From SAR86 cluster bacterium REDSEA-S09_B4 (lineage in GTDB: Bacteria; Pseudomonadota; Gammaproteobacteria; Magnimaribacterales; Magnimaribacteraceae), in NCBI GenBank assembly GCA_001628005.1, contig LUQU01000001.1:72103-136102 (forward strand): 64,000 nucleotides of DNA, given 5' to 3'. This document shows positions 1 to 9,899 of the stretch, one piece after another. The notes under the pieces are model-generated. The model was not told the DNA's origin. It saw nothing but the letters and a program-made list of their open reading frames with translations, and searched no databases. The position numbers and the translations under genes are program-made. Within the stretch, counting starts at the first letter, position 1. Each line of letters starts with the position of its first letter.

Positions 1-1642
1 TTGGAAAATTGCTACTTGAAATTTCTATTCTCAATTTATGCCCAGCTTGAAATACATTGCTCGTAGGACGCATACGAATCTTTATTTTCTTAGGAGTTTC
101 TTGATCTACTGACATCTCCTCTATCCGAACTATACCGTCAGAGATGTTATAGGCTGTTCCATCAGGATAAACATCAACAAGCTTAACCGTAAAATCTGTA
201 GTTTTTGCTGAAGACTTTACATATAAGTAAGCTTCCAAAGGACCTGTTATTTCTAGAGGGGTTGACTGGATGGGTCCATCATAAATTAACACATCCTCCC
301 TTTCTTCAATTTCATTTTGTTTCCTTATACCACCCCATGGTCCAAGCATCGCACCCCCTACGCTAGGCACTGGATTGAGAGGATCATAAGTAAATGAATC
401 GAATTCACCGCCTAAACTATCATTGTTAAAGGATAATTTACCATCCCCATGAATAGTATTTGCATTCCCTAGAGACTTTAAATAGAAGGGTTTGAAAGCT
501 GTTCTACTTAGTGGCCACTCATTTTCTTCTCGCCAAGTATTAACTCCCATTACAAAAATCTTAACTTCTGGAATCACACTGTCTCTTTTACCTAAAATTT
601 CATCGAACCAAGGGGTGGTGGGCCAAACACTATTCTCTCTATAAGTAACCTTTTCTCCATTTGGTAAATTAACTGAATCGGCATGCTTCCAAGGTCCAAT
701 TATCAATTTAGTGTTTTTTGCAACAAAAGGATCGGGATGCTCTTTTAACGAATGGAAATCATCTAACTGTGAAATTAAAAAAGGATCATACCATCCAGCT
801 AGATGTAGCACTGGTCCTTTAATAGATTCAGTTCGTTTATTGCCATCAATTTTTTCCCAAAAGGCTAAATTACCCCTATTCATAACCCAGTCATTAAAAA
901 AATCAGTATCTCCTATAGCCACATTATCTGCCTGCATGACAGGAAGAATTTCTACTCCTTTGGCTAAATCATTCAGGTCAACTTCCCTATCTTCTTGACC
1001 TCGGCTTCTTATTGTCCAATACAAGGCTGAAGCTAAAGAAAATGCTCCACCGGGGTAAAACATTTCTTTAAAATTTGAACTTCCAATATGCATAAAATAA
1101 GCCTTTATCTTAGGATCTGTAGAATTAGATATTGCCCATTGCGTATGAGCAAAAGAAGAAGATCCCCACATAAACAGATCTCCATCAAACCAAGATTGAT
1201 TTGTTATCCATTTTAAAGTTTCTAAACCATCTTTACGCTCGTGTATTAAAGGATAAAACTCTCCTGAAGATCGATATCTACCTCTTGTCCCTTGTATAAC
1301 CACTACATATCCCCTAGTAGACCAAAACCTGCCGACAAGCTCTGTTTTAAGAGAATCTGTCAAAGAATAAGTTAGAGGAATTCGTACTAATATTGTTGGA
1401 GCTTTTTCTAATTCTCTGGGTTTAAAAATTCTTGAAGACAGAGTAATGCCTTCTTCTGTTTCTAAAGTTCTATTTTTATAGATATCAACTGAGTAATTAC
1501 CTTTTTTATTTTCTGGATATGAAAACGCCACATCCGATATAAAATTCATTAAATGCCCATAACTTGAATATAAGATGAATAAGACAAGTATGGTTCCAAT
1601 AAATAGGAAATACTTTGAACTGAAAAACTTATTTCGTTCCAT
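1..1642 (-). CDS. CocE/NonD family hydrolase (X-Pro dipeptidyl-peptidase-like), C-terminus truncated by window edge
   Basis: Read by hand on the minus strand from ATG at 1642 (MERNKFFSSKYFLFIGTILVLF...). Contains IQGTRGRYRSSGEFYP, WGSSSFAHTQWAISN and LHLAGWYDPF motifs typical of the CocE/NonD family; open through position 1. Missing from the ORF track because it runs off the edge. Confidence 0.85.
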   Translation of the reverse strand, partial: MERNKFFSSKYFLFIGTILVLFILYSSYGHLMNFISDVAFSYPENKKGNYSVDIYKNRTLETEEGITLSSRIFKPRELEKAPTILVRIPLTYSLTDSLKTELVGRFWSTRGYVVVIQGTRGRYRSSGEFYPLIHERKDGLETLKWITNQSWFDGDLFMWGSSSFAHTQWAISNSTDPKIKAYFMHIGSSNFKEMFYPGGAFSLASALYWTIRSRGQEDREVDLNDLAKGVEILPVMQADNVAIGDTDFFNDWVMNRGNLAFWEKIDGNKRTESIKGPVLHLAGWYDPFLISQLDDFHSLKEHPDPFVAKNTKLIIGPWKHADSVNLPNGEKVTYRENSVWPTTPWFDEILGKRDSVIPEVKIFVMGVNTWREENEWPLSRTAFKPFYLKSLGNANTIHGDGKLSFNNDSLGGEFDSFTYDPLNPVPSVGGAMLGPWGGIRKQNEIEEREDVLIYDGPIQSTPLEITGPLEAYLYVKSSAKTTDFTVKLVDVYPDGTAYNISDGIVRIEEMSVDQETPKKIKIRMRPTSNVFQAGHKLRIEISSSNFP

Positions 1643-1667
1643 AATTTAAATATACGCTTTTACTGTT

Positions 1668-2315
1668 CTAACTACGAAGTTTCAAGGTCTTAAAAAATAA
1701 AGCTATTCCTGACAAAGCACTTATCAATGCCAAGATTGAAAAGAATTTAAGTAAGAAATTATTTATATTATCTCTTTCTCTATAGTCAATAATATGGGCT
1801 CCCCAAAGGAAATCCCAAATTCTCCAAGAATCTGATCTTATGGCTGTAACTGCCCCACTAAAGGCATCTACATAAACATTAATGTCGTCAGATGTAGAAG
1901 TTGTAACTTTATATAAAGGCAGATCTCTACCTCTATATTCCGCTCTTTTTTCTTGGTTATCTATTCTAAAAGCTTCTAGAGGTCTCAGGTTTGTTTTCCT
2001 TTTAACTACTTCTTTAGCTTCTTCTTCATCTAACTCTTCTAATTTTTTTCCACTTAGATCAGAGTAAATCAGACCGCTATCTGTTTCTGCCTTGATAATC
2101 CATTTATCCAGCCTTTTAATAAAGCTTAAATTTTTTGCTGTAAAAGTAATTTCAACTTCTTCAAGATTTAAATCTTCAGCTTGATTCTCAAGTAAATATT
2201 GTTCTCCCCTCACTAATTCAATTTTATTAAAAGCAAAATAAATACCTGAAACAGTCCATAAAAGTAACTGTATAGATATTATTAAACTTAAATACTTATG
2301 AAAAAAACGAATCAT
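1668..2315 (-). CDS. PepSY-domain membrane protein
   Basis: N-terminal and C-terminal TM helices flanking a PepSY-like region (YKVTTSTSDDINVYVDAFSGAVTAI). Confidence 0.65.
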   Translation of the reverse strand: MIRFFHKYLSLIISIQLLLWTVSGIYFAFNKIELVRGEQYLLENQAEDLNLEEVEITFTAKNLSFIKRLDKWIIKAETDSGLIYSDLSGKKLEELDEEEAKEVVKRKTNLRPLEAFRIDNQEKRAEYRGRDLPLYKVTTSTSDDINVYVDAFSGAVTAIRSDSWRIWDFLWGAHIIDYRERDNINNFLLKFFSILALISALSGIALFFKTLKLRS

Positions 2316-2327
2316 TGCAAATTATTT

Positions 2328-2873
2328 TTAAGTAAGGCTAACACCTGATAAATATTCGTGAAAGTTGAAGGCTAGAGCTGTAAACATAGCCCCAAGCACT
2401 ATAGAAAAAATGTCAAAAAGTAACCTTGGTTTAATTTCTTTAACTTGAACTTTTCTACTTTCGGAAACGATAACTGAAATTATTGAATACACCATGAAAG
2501 TACTGAATAAAATAACTGAGACAGTATCTGAGTTAGTTAATAGGTGCACAGCTGACCAAATAGCTATCCCTATAGACATTGGGTGCTTTGAAAACTTCTT
2601 TATAAAGCTGGGAACATTTGCAGCAATAAGAAAAGTTAAAGAGAAAAACATGATGTATTTGGAATACAGGAAAGCTTGTGCATTTATTGCATACAACGAA
2701 TTAGAGCTGGCTTCATAGCCTAGGACTATTAGCAGGAAGCCGAGTAGGCTAATTAGAGAGAAAAATATCATATAAGTATTTTCTCCAAGAGCACTTTTTA
2801 GACTTTCTTTTACTGTAGAAATAAGAGGAACTAAGTGAATTCCAAAAAATATTAAAATACCTGCAATAAACAT
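2328..2873 (-). CDS. NnrU-like integral membrane protein
   Basis: Multi-TM protein starting FIAGILIFFGIHLVPL, with HPMSIGIAIWSAVHLLTN resembling NnrU family. Confidence 0.6.
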   Translation of the reverse strand: MFIAGILIFFGIHLVPLISTVKESLKSALGENTYMIFFSLISLLGFLLIVLGYEASSNSLYAINAQAFLYSKYIMFFSLTFLIAANVPSFIKKFSKHPMSIGIAIWSAVHLLTNSDTVSVILFSTFMVYSIISVIVSESRKVQVKEIKPRLLFDIFSIVLGAMFTALAFNFHEYLSGVSLT

Positions 2874-2891
2874 ATTTATTAGTCTATTCTT

Positions 2892-4382
2892 TTAAAGAAG
2901 AGAGTCCATAGGAATTAACTTCAGAAAAGCTAAAGTTATTTTTTTTAAAATACCTACCTCATCCCCTTTACTTAAACCTGAGACCACCTCCCAACTATTG
3001 TCTAGATACATATCCTTTTCAATACTTGCTTGAAGTTGCGAAGCTAGTTGTTCATTAGTTATCAATACTCCTACTTCTGTATTAAGATTAGCTGATCTAG
3101 GATCAAGATTAAAACTTCCAATAAATATCCTTTTCTGGTCAATAACCATGCTTTTAGCATGGAGAGCAAATTTCAAATTAGGATTAGTTAACTCTTTATG
3201 GCGATCTACTAAATCTTGCTGAACTTTAGCAGAAGGTTTAAATTCAAATAGCTCCACTCCTGCCTGCTCTAAAGCTTCGCGTTGTCGATGATAACCACTA
3301 AAAGCCATAAGGTTATCTGTGGAAGCCAGTGAATTTGTCGAAATTTTTACTTTTACCCCTCTGGATACCAAGGCAGATAAGAGCTCAATCCCTTCATCGG
3401 GCAGTATTACATAAGGGGATTGAATAATTAATGATTGTTTAGCTTCTAAAACCTCATTAATTAAGAGACTATAGCTTTTACTACCGCCTGAAAGACTTAC
3501 AAAGTTTTCAATTTTCCCTGGCCTATCACTGATAAAACTTACGTCTTCCCAAATAAGATTCTTAATTAGCTCTGAAAACTTCTTAGGAAGATTTTCTAAT
3601 GCCAACCTTATTTCAGGTGTGAAGTTAGTTTCATTCAAAGCGTACTCATGTAAAAAATTTTTGTACTCAAGGATTAAGTTTTGATCTAAATCTTCAAGCT
3701 CTGCTTGTAACAACTCTTCAACTGATACAGAAAGATCGGAGTTCCAGAACTCTTCAAAATTTGTGCTCATATCAGCAACAACTTTTCCTAAAAGAAGAAT
3801 GTCTCTATCTCTAAAATTATACTCATGGTCAAAATCGAAATACTCATCTGCCATATTCCTCCCTCCAGTAATTCCAATGCTTCTGTCAAATATGACTACC
3901 TTGTCATGCATTCTTTGATTACTTGAACGAAATGATCTTATGACATTGAATAATCTACGAATTGAAGAAACGCCAACAGAGTGTTTCGGGTTATAAATTT
4001 TTATATCTACGTTAGGGTGATCCGTTAGACCTAAAATAGTTAATTCTTGTGCGTCAACAAGAAGGTCATCAACCAGCACTCTCACTTTTACTCCTCTTTC
4101 TGCTGCTCTTAAGAGAGCCTCACTAGCTAGAGTTCCTATATTGTCAGTACTCCAAATAAAGTACTGAACGTCTATTGAATCTTGAGCCTTATCTGTCAAC
4201 CAAGCCCTAGCCATTAAAGCTTCCTCACCTTTTTCTAAAATAAAAGTGCCTGTTTTAGTTTTCATTTTCACTTGGCACTCAGCACAATATTTGTCTAGCC
4301 ACAAAAGTGAAGTGTCTTCTTCACCTTGTAAGTGAAAGCCTAAAGTCAGAAATAGAAATAAGATAACTCTATAGAACAACAT
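2892..4382 (-). CDS. Phospholipase D / cardiolipin synthase-like protein, exported or membrane anchored
   Basis: Two HKD motifs: MHDKVVIFDRSIGITGGRN and LHAKSMVIDQKRIFIGSFNLDPRS; N-terminal hydrophobic signal. Confidence 0.85.
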   Translation of the reverse strand: MLFYRVILFLFLTLGFHLQGEEDTSLLWLDKYCAECQVKMKTKTGTFILEKGEEALMARAWLTDKAQDSIDVQYFIWSTDNIGTLASEALLRAAERGVKVRVLVDDLLVDAQELTILGLTDHPNVDIKIYNPKHSVGVSSIRRLFNVIRSFRSSNQRMHDKVVIFDRSIGITGGRNMADEYFDFDHEYNFRDRDILLLGKVVADMSTNFEEFWNSDLSVSVEELLQAELEDLDQNLILEYKNFLHEYALNETNFTPEIRLALENLPKKFSELIKNLIWEDVSFISDRPGKIENFVSLSGGSKSYSLLINEVLEAKQSLIIQSPYVILPDEGIELLSALVSRGVKVKISTNSLASTDNLMAFSGYHRQREALEQAGVELFEFKPSAKVQQDLVDRHKELTNPNLKFALHAKSMVIDQKRIFIGSFNLDPRSANLNTEVGVLITNEQLASQLQASIEKDMYLDNSWEVVSGLSKGDEVGILKKITLAFLKLIPMDSLL

Positions 4383-4415
4383 CTCTATTAAGGCCTTACA
4401 TTTGTATCAATAAAG

Positions 4416-5588
4416 TTAAATATCTAGGTGGCTACCTAAGAAAGACTTGAAATTATCTGAATAAAATTTGTTTCTAATTTCTTCACTCAGACCGTCCATG
4501 GTTTTTTCAAACCTTCCAATTGGATCGTCAGTTCCTTCATGGTGCGGGTAGTCGGAAGCAAACATTAGTAGATCTTCTGCCCCTGAAGTGAGTATCCACC
4601 CAATATCTTCTCCAGCAAAAGGGGTAACTTTTATTTGTCGTAAGACATACTCTGAAGGTAGAAGTTTTAACACTGACATATCCTGTAATTTTCTAAATGC
4701 TTTATAGGATTGATCTAAGTGTTTCATCCAAGAAATAATCCAAGAGGCACCTAGCTCTATTACTCCTATCCTTAATTTTGGAAACCTTTCTAATACACCA
4801 TCAAAGATCATAGCTGCTAAAAACAGTTCAGCATTATATTGAATGGCCATATAAGAAAGAGCATCCCCAGGAGCATCCCCTTCTTTGTGGGCGGGAACTG
4901 AACTGGCATTTTTATAAAACGATTTAGGAACTGGACTATATCCTCCATCAACCCCAACATGTAAGGTAATCGCCAAATCAGCTTCTTGTATAAGTGACCA
5001 GACTTTATCGTAATCTGGGTGCGTGAAGGAAATACCTTCTATAGGAGCAATAGTATCAATCAGAACTACAGAAAAATTACTGTTTATAGCTTCTTTTAAG
5101 AACTTAAGAGCTTTATTAGGGCCTAAACCCAAAGGTATGTAGGCACAACCAAATAATCTAATATCGTCCTTACAAAAATCTGATAAGCCTCTATTTAAAG
5201 CTCTCACCCCTCCTTCAAAAATTTCTTGATCTTTTGCTTCTATTACTTGATTGAAAGCGCTGGTAGGGAAAACAATCTGACCTTTAAATCCCAACAGATC
5301 ATTAGCTAGGCTCCTTTCTTTTTTATCAAAAGCTCCAAGACCATTCCAGCCTTTATGTTTCATAGACATAAATTCCTTCTTTGCTTTCCGAAAAATTTCA
5401 GGATCCTTTTGACGACTTTCAAAGTCATTAATGGCCTGCTTAATTTCAGCCAGTGCTCGCTTTCTTCCTCCGACGAAAGGTTCTAGGTGAGGTCTAATTT
5501 TGGGGTCAGCATAATTTGATATCCAATCCGGCGTCTCCATCATGTGAGAGTCAGCATCGTATATTTCTTTTCTATGTGCGTAGACCAT
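4416..5588 (-). CDS. Amidohydrolase family (amidohydrolase 2) metal-dependent hydrolase
   Basis: DADSHMMETP start motif, LHVGVDGG, FASDYPHHEGTDDP near the C-terminus. Confidence 0.85.
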   Translation of the reverse strand: MVYAHRKEIYDADSHMMETPDWISNYADPKIRPHLEPFVGGRKRALAEIKQAINDFESRQKDPEIFRKAKKEFMSMKHKGWNGLGAFDKKERSLANDLLGFKGQIVFPTSAFNQVIEAKDQEIFEGGVRALNRGLSDFCKDDIRLFGCAYIPLGLGPNKALKFLKEAINSNFSVVLIDTIAPIEGISFTHPDYDKVWSLIQEADLAITLHVGVDGGYSPVPKSFYKNASSVPAHKEGDAPGDALSYMAIQYNAELFLAAMIFDGVLERFPKLRIGVIELGASWIISWMKHLDQSYKAFRKLQDMSVLKLLPSEYVLRQIKVTPFAGEDIGWILTSGAEDLLMFASDYPHHEGTDDPIGRFEKTMDGLSEEIRNKFYSDNFKSFLGSHLDI

Positions 5589-5591
5589 TTT

Positions 5592-7076
5592 CTAATTTTC
5601 TGAAAACATTTCTTTATAGAACCTGTACCAATCACTTTGAAACATCTCTTCAGGGTCGTACTTAAGTTTTAATTTTAAAAATCTAGGGAACTGTGGGTAG
5701 GCTTCTAATAATTGATCCTTTCTTGCCCACTTATGATAAGTAAGGAAGTAAGAACCTCCATGGCTTAACGCTACATCTATTAAAAGCCTAAAATCGCTTT
5801 TACCTTTCTCTATGCCATCTTCAGTGTGTTCCACCCTAAGATTTAAGACTATGCAAGCATAATCTTTCTTAGCCCAGGGCAAAAAAGTTTCATTATCAGT
5901 CTTAATTAAACGGACGGTCCCGTAGATGATATCCATATTCTGAGTTTTATTAGCCTCTGAAAGATCATCCATGAAATCGTATATTTTTTCTCTGGGAACA
6001 TAAACCTCGCTGATCATTAGAGATCCTGGTTTGTAGCCAGCAAGATTCTTTGCTAGAAAACTTTCGTAATTCTCATCGTAGTAACCCAGCTGATGAGTGT
6101 CTGTCCAATATATCTGGCCATCTGTACTTAAGTAATAATTAGTATATTCATCGAATACTTGAGCTTTATCAGAATGTGCCAGAACTATAAGATCTTTCCA
6201 TCTATCGCCTGATATTTCTCCTTGCTGTTCAGGTATGAGAGTTTCGGGAGGGACTGGTTTGTAAAAAGAATAGACCCCCTTCTTCAAAAAATCTTTAGCG
6301 CTGCCATCTGTTTTAAACTGGAGATCACCGTAAAGATAACCATCAGCTATCCTTTGAGCAGTTTTCTCAGGAAAGTCCTCTAAATTAATGACTTCAACTA
6401 CTCTTACAATTTTCTGTCTTGGAGTTAACCTAACATCGACTTCCGTAATTACACCAAAAAGACCATAGCCACCTATAACTAAACTAAAAAGTTCAGAATT
6501 CTCTGTTCTACTTACATTGAGGACTTTTCCTTTAGCATTTACCAGTCTAAAGCTTTCAACATCTTGAACCATGGGCTGTAAGACCAGACCTCTTCCATGA
6601 ACATTGGAAGACAGGGCACCGCCTATTGATAAGAGATCAGCACCTGTTTGTTTTTGAGTTATTCCCCACTGTCTTCGAGAATATTTTTGAACTTTTATTA
6701 AATAATCTATCAACTCGGGCCATTGAATTCCAGCTTCAACAGTTACTATCCCTTTGTTTCTATCAAAGCTAAGCACATCATTCATTTTTGACATGCTTAT
6801 ATGTAAAGTCCCCACCCCATACTGTTGACCGCCCATAGAGTGTTGGCCTCCGGAAATACTTACAGACTTGTTGGTCTGCTTAGCCGTTTTTATTAAACCT
6901 AGTACATCAAGAGTAGACTTAGGATAATGTATTGAATCTACTAAAGAAGGATTCAGTCTTGAATGTAAGTCATTCAATAAATTGGGGTTAGATCCAGTAT
7001 CACTAAATCCAGATTGGTATAAGCCAAGCCCTAATAAAAAAGAACAAAAGTATTTGATGGCTTTACCAAGCTTCAA
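5592..7076 (-). CDS. FAD-binding oxidoreductase (FAD_binding_4 / PCMH type), signal peptide
   Basis: SISGGQHSMGGQQ, GALSSNVHGRG, GGYGLFGVITEVDVRL motifs; N-terminal hydrophobic leader. Confidence 0.8.
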   Translation of the reverse strand: MKLGKAIKYFCSFLLGLGLYQSGFSDTGSNPNLLNDLHSRLNPSLVDSIHYPKSTLDVLGLIKTAKQTNKSVSISGGQHSMGGQQYGVGTLHISMSKMNDVLSFDRNKGIVTVEAGIQWPELIDYLIKVQKYSRRQWGITQKQTGADLLSIGGALSSNVHGRGLVLQPMVQDVESFRLVNAKGKVLNVSRTENSELFSLVIGGYGLFGVITEVDVRLTPRQKIVRVVEVINLEDFPEKTAQRIADGYLYGDLQFKTDGSAKDFLKKGVYSFYKPVPPETLIPEQQGEISGDRWKDLIVLAHSDKAQVFDEYTNYYLSTDGQIYWTDTHQLGYYDENYESFLAKNLAGYKPGSLMISEVYVPREKIYDFMDDLSEANKTQNMDIIYGTVRLIKTDNETFLPWAKKDYACIVLNLRVEHTEDGIEKGKSDFRLLIDVALSHGGSYFLTYHKWARKDQLLEAYPQFPRFLKLKLKYDPEEMFQSDWYRFYKEMFSEN

Positions 7077-7102
7077 CTTCTTACCCTTTATATATCTATC
7101 TA

Positions 7103-7624
7103 CTAATTATCAAAATCAGCAGCTTGAGTTTTGTGAACTCCACCATAATTGGCTCCAGAGTAATGTTGACTCTTTACGACCCAGTTTCCATTTTCCCTTA
7201 CCCAATTCATTGTCACCCTAGTTCGATAATCCGATGCTGTACCCCCAGCCTGGACCATACCTTCGGCATAAAATCTAACAAACACTACGTCTTCTGAAAG
7301 CTGTATAGCTTCTGGGTAAAAAATATTAGTTACTCCCCCTTGGCTAAATCTCTGCCATTGTTCAACCGAAGAAATTTGTTTAGGTTTGTGAAAACTTCCA
7401 TCTGAATTTGTGCCATAAGTACCAGATCTGCTCTCCAGCTCAACAACTGTCTCATAATCTTCACTATTCCTTGCTTCAAAATATTTCTGCAAAGAAGCTA
7501 GAACATCTTTTTCGGATTTAAGATGTCCATCAGCACTTAAGACTGTAAAAAATAACAATCCAAAAATTAAAGTTAAGTATTTCATTTTCTCTCCTTTTTT
7601 AAATTTATTGACTAAGCTTAGCAA
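7103..7624 (-). CDS. SnoaL/DUF4440-like (NTF2-fold) secreted protein
   Basis: Signal peptide MKYLTLIFGLLFFTVLSADG, then NTF2-like pattern (ARNSEDYETVVEL...VTMNWVRENGNWVVKSQHYS). Likely start is the internal Met of MKYLTLIFG at ~7585. Confidence 0.6.
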   Translation of the reverse strand: MLSLVNKFKKGEKMKYLTLIFGLLFFTVLSADGHLKSEKDVLASLQKYFEARNSEDYETVVELESRSGTYGTNSDGSFHKPKQISSVEQWQRFSQGGVTNIFYPEAIQLSEDVVFVRFYAEGMVQAGGTASDYRTRVTMNWVRENGNWVVKSQHYSGANYGGVHKTQAADFDN

Positions 7625-7637
7625 AAAGGAAGAACAA

Positions 7638-9455
7638 TTACTTTTCAGCTATCATTTTGTCTACTAGTTCTTCAACGATAAATAAAGGGGGTTGTCCTTG
7701 TTCTAATACTATTGAGTGAAAATCTTTAATGTCAAAATTATCGCCCAATTCCTCTTTAGCTTTCTCTCTTAGCTCTAGGATCTTTAACATTCCAACTTTG
7801 TAGCTACAAGCCTGACCGGGCCAGACAATATACCTTTCAATCTCAACTCTAACTTCGGTATCAGACATACCGGTAATATCTTTCATATAAGCCATGGCTT
7901 CTTCTCTGGTCCAGCGTTTAAAGTGCAAACCGGTGTCTACCACCAATCGTACTGCCCTGAATAATTCACTTTGCAAAACACCTAATTCATCATATGGATC
8001 CTCAGCTAATCCAGCTTCTACGGCTAACCTCTCTGAATAAAGAGCCCAACCTTCACTAAAAGCTGAAGTGCCATAACCAAACCTTCTATACAGAGTAAGA
8101 TCTTCATTTTCTAAGTTGAGAGCAACTTGCAGGTGGTGCCCTGGAATAGCTTCATGAAAAGCTAATGTACGCATACTGTATGTGGGTGTTTGTTTGATGT
8201 CATAAAGATTGGCATAAAAGACTCCCGGTCTACTACCATCAAGGGCTGGCGACATGTAATAGCCTCCGGCTTGATTCTTCTCAGAATACTCAGGAACTGC
8301 CCTTACCTCGACTTTAGATGTTGGCATGTTATGAAAATAATCCCCTGCAATCTGCCAGGTCTCTTCTACGATCGAATTGTAGTCATTAACGACAGTCTCT
8401 TTCCTATCTGGCGTATCTGCATACAAGAAATTGGGATCTTCATTTAATTTATTCATCAATTTGCCAACATTAACTTCTTCTCCATACCCGAGATCCAAAG
8501 CTATAGCTTGCATTCGTTTAGTAATTCTATCGACCTCTGCAAGGCCTATGTCGTGTATATCTTGAGCAGAATAATCTGTGGTTGTATAAACCTTGAGTCT
8601 TAAAGCATAAAATTCATCTCCGTTAGGTAAAGACCAAACTCCGTGAAATTCGTTGGCTTGTGATCTGGTTTCTTTTATAAATTCATATAGAAGCCTAAAC
8701 CCAGGATTAACACTATTTTCTATAGATTCGTCTAATTGAGAGATGAGTTCTTTTATGTCTTCTTCATCTAAATTTAAATCATTGATTTTTCTTATATAAA
8801 CCTTTCTTAAAGGATTGTCGTTTTTAGTGAAGTTTAGGAATTCATCTAACTGACGAACAACATGATCAAAAACAAATTCTGGCGGAAAGATTCCAGCCTT
8901 TTTCTGTTCATTCAAAATCTCTAGAGTTCCTTTAAATGAATCATCAAATAAATCTAATCTTTCAATATAGGCTTCAGCTTCTTTTTTATTTCTTATAGGG
9001 TGAACATCAGTCATAAACTCAACTAGATTTAAATGAATTCCACCGATTTGATTTAGGGGGTAATTATGAAAAGGAAATTCCTCCTCTTCTTTTATGAAGT
9101 TATTCAAGTCAAAAACTGCTATCTTTTTTGTTATCTTCTGTTGCTCAGATAAAGACTCCTCATCATAGGAAAGAAGCATTGCTCTTGAATTTTTAGCATC
9201 AATTAAATCTTCTTCAAGATCATCTAACCCAGATATAGAGATTTTGGATTGATGATTTGTTACCCAATTAAATCGATCTATCGCCCCTAGATAAGTTAGA
9301 GACTCAGGGGAATCCAGCATTTCTGATATAAGCTCTTTGGCTAGATAATGGTCTAAAGAAAAAGGTTTAAATAAAAATAGATTACTTAGATAAATTACCC
9401 CTACAAGCAAGAGTAATCCTAACGAGTAAAGAGCAGCTTTTAAAAACTTTTTCAT
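7638..9455 (-). CDS. DUF885 family putative metallopeptidase, exported
   Basis: HEAIPGHHLQ and EGWALYSERLA motifs, YIVWPGQACSYKVG; signal-anchor N-terminus. Confidence 0.88.
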   Translation of the reverse strand: MKKFLKAALYSLGLLLLVGVIYLSNLFLFKPFSLDHYLAKELISEMLDSPESLTYLGAIDRFNWVTNHQSKISISGLDDLEEDLIDAKNSRAMLLSYDEESLSEQQKITKKIAVFDLNNFIKEEEEFPFHNYPLNQIGGIHLNLVEFMTDVHPIRNKKEAEAYIERLDLFDDSFKGTLEILNEQKKAGIFPPEFVFDHVVRQLDEFLNFTKNDNPLRKVYIRKINDLNLDEEDIKELISQLDESIENSVNPGFRLLYEFIKETRSQANEFHGVWSLPNGDEFYALRLKVYTTTDYSAQDIHDIGLAEVDRITKRMQAIALDLGYGEEVNVGKLMNKLNEDPNFLYADTPDRKETVVNDYNSIVEETWQIAGDYFHNMPTSKVEVRAVPEYSEKNQAGGYYMSPALDGSRPGVFYANLYDIKQTPTYSMRTLAFHEAIPGHHLQVALNLENEDLTLYRRFGYGTSAFSEGWALYSERLAVEAGLAEDPYDELGVLQSELFRAVRLVVDTGLHFKRWTREEAMAYMKDITGMSDTEVRVEIERYIVWPGQACSYKVGMLKILELREKAKEELGDNFDIKDFHSIVLEQGQPPLFIVEELVDKMIAEK

Positions 9456-9874
9456 TTCAATACCAACCTTACTGGCACACCAGAGCAGTTCTCTTTACTG
9501 GTTGCACCAAAGGACAGGATGTCCAACATCTTGTCTGCAAAAGCATATTTCTCCCTCCTCAATTTGTGATAAAAATCGTGTGACTCTCTATTAGCAAAAG
9601 CTTCGTACTTTTGTTCCTTTTCATCTCTGATAATTGAAACTTCTACCCCATCACTTGATTGTTTTATCCAGTAAGACTCATCAGTGCCATGCTCTATCCA
9701 GGAATCATTATCAGAGTCTACTATCCAGACTCTGATATTCTTAGTGCTTCCGTCTGATTCGGGTCTAGTCAGTGTCGCCACTTCACCGCCTAATTCAGAT
9801 AAAGCAACGAGCGAAGTTCCGTAAAGAACTATCGCACCCAATAAGAGCGCAATAAATTTAAAAGTTCTTTTCAT
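9452..9874 (-). CDS. Hypothetical membrane-anchored protein, possibly nitroreductase/DUF385-like
   Basis: Single N-terminal TM then 'NIRVWIVDSDNDSWIEHGTDESYWIKQ'; overlaps the upstream end of the DUF885 gene by 4 nt, suggesting co-transcription. Confidence 0.45.
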   Translation of the reverse strand: MKRTFKFIALLLGAIVLYGTSLVALSELGGEVATLTRPESDGSTKNIRVWIVDSDNDSWIEHGTDESYWIKQSSDGVEVSIIRDEKEQKYEAFANRESHDFYHKLRREKYAFADKMLDILSFGATSKENCSGVPVRLVLK

Positions 9875-9899
9875 AACTTCTTTCTTCTACTTTAAAGTC

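Noticed and set aside
711-998. 95-aa plus-strand ORF
   Set aside because: Antisense to the well-supported CocE/NonD hydrolase; no domain or composition support.
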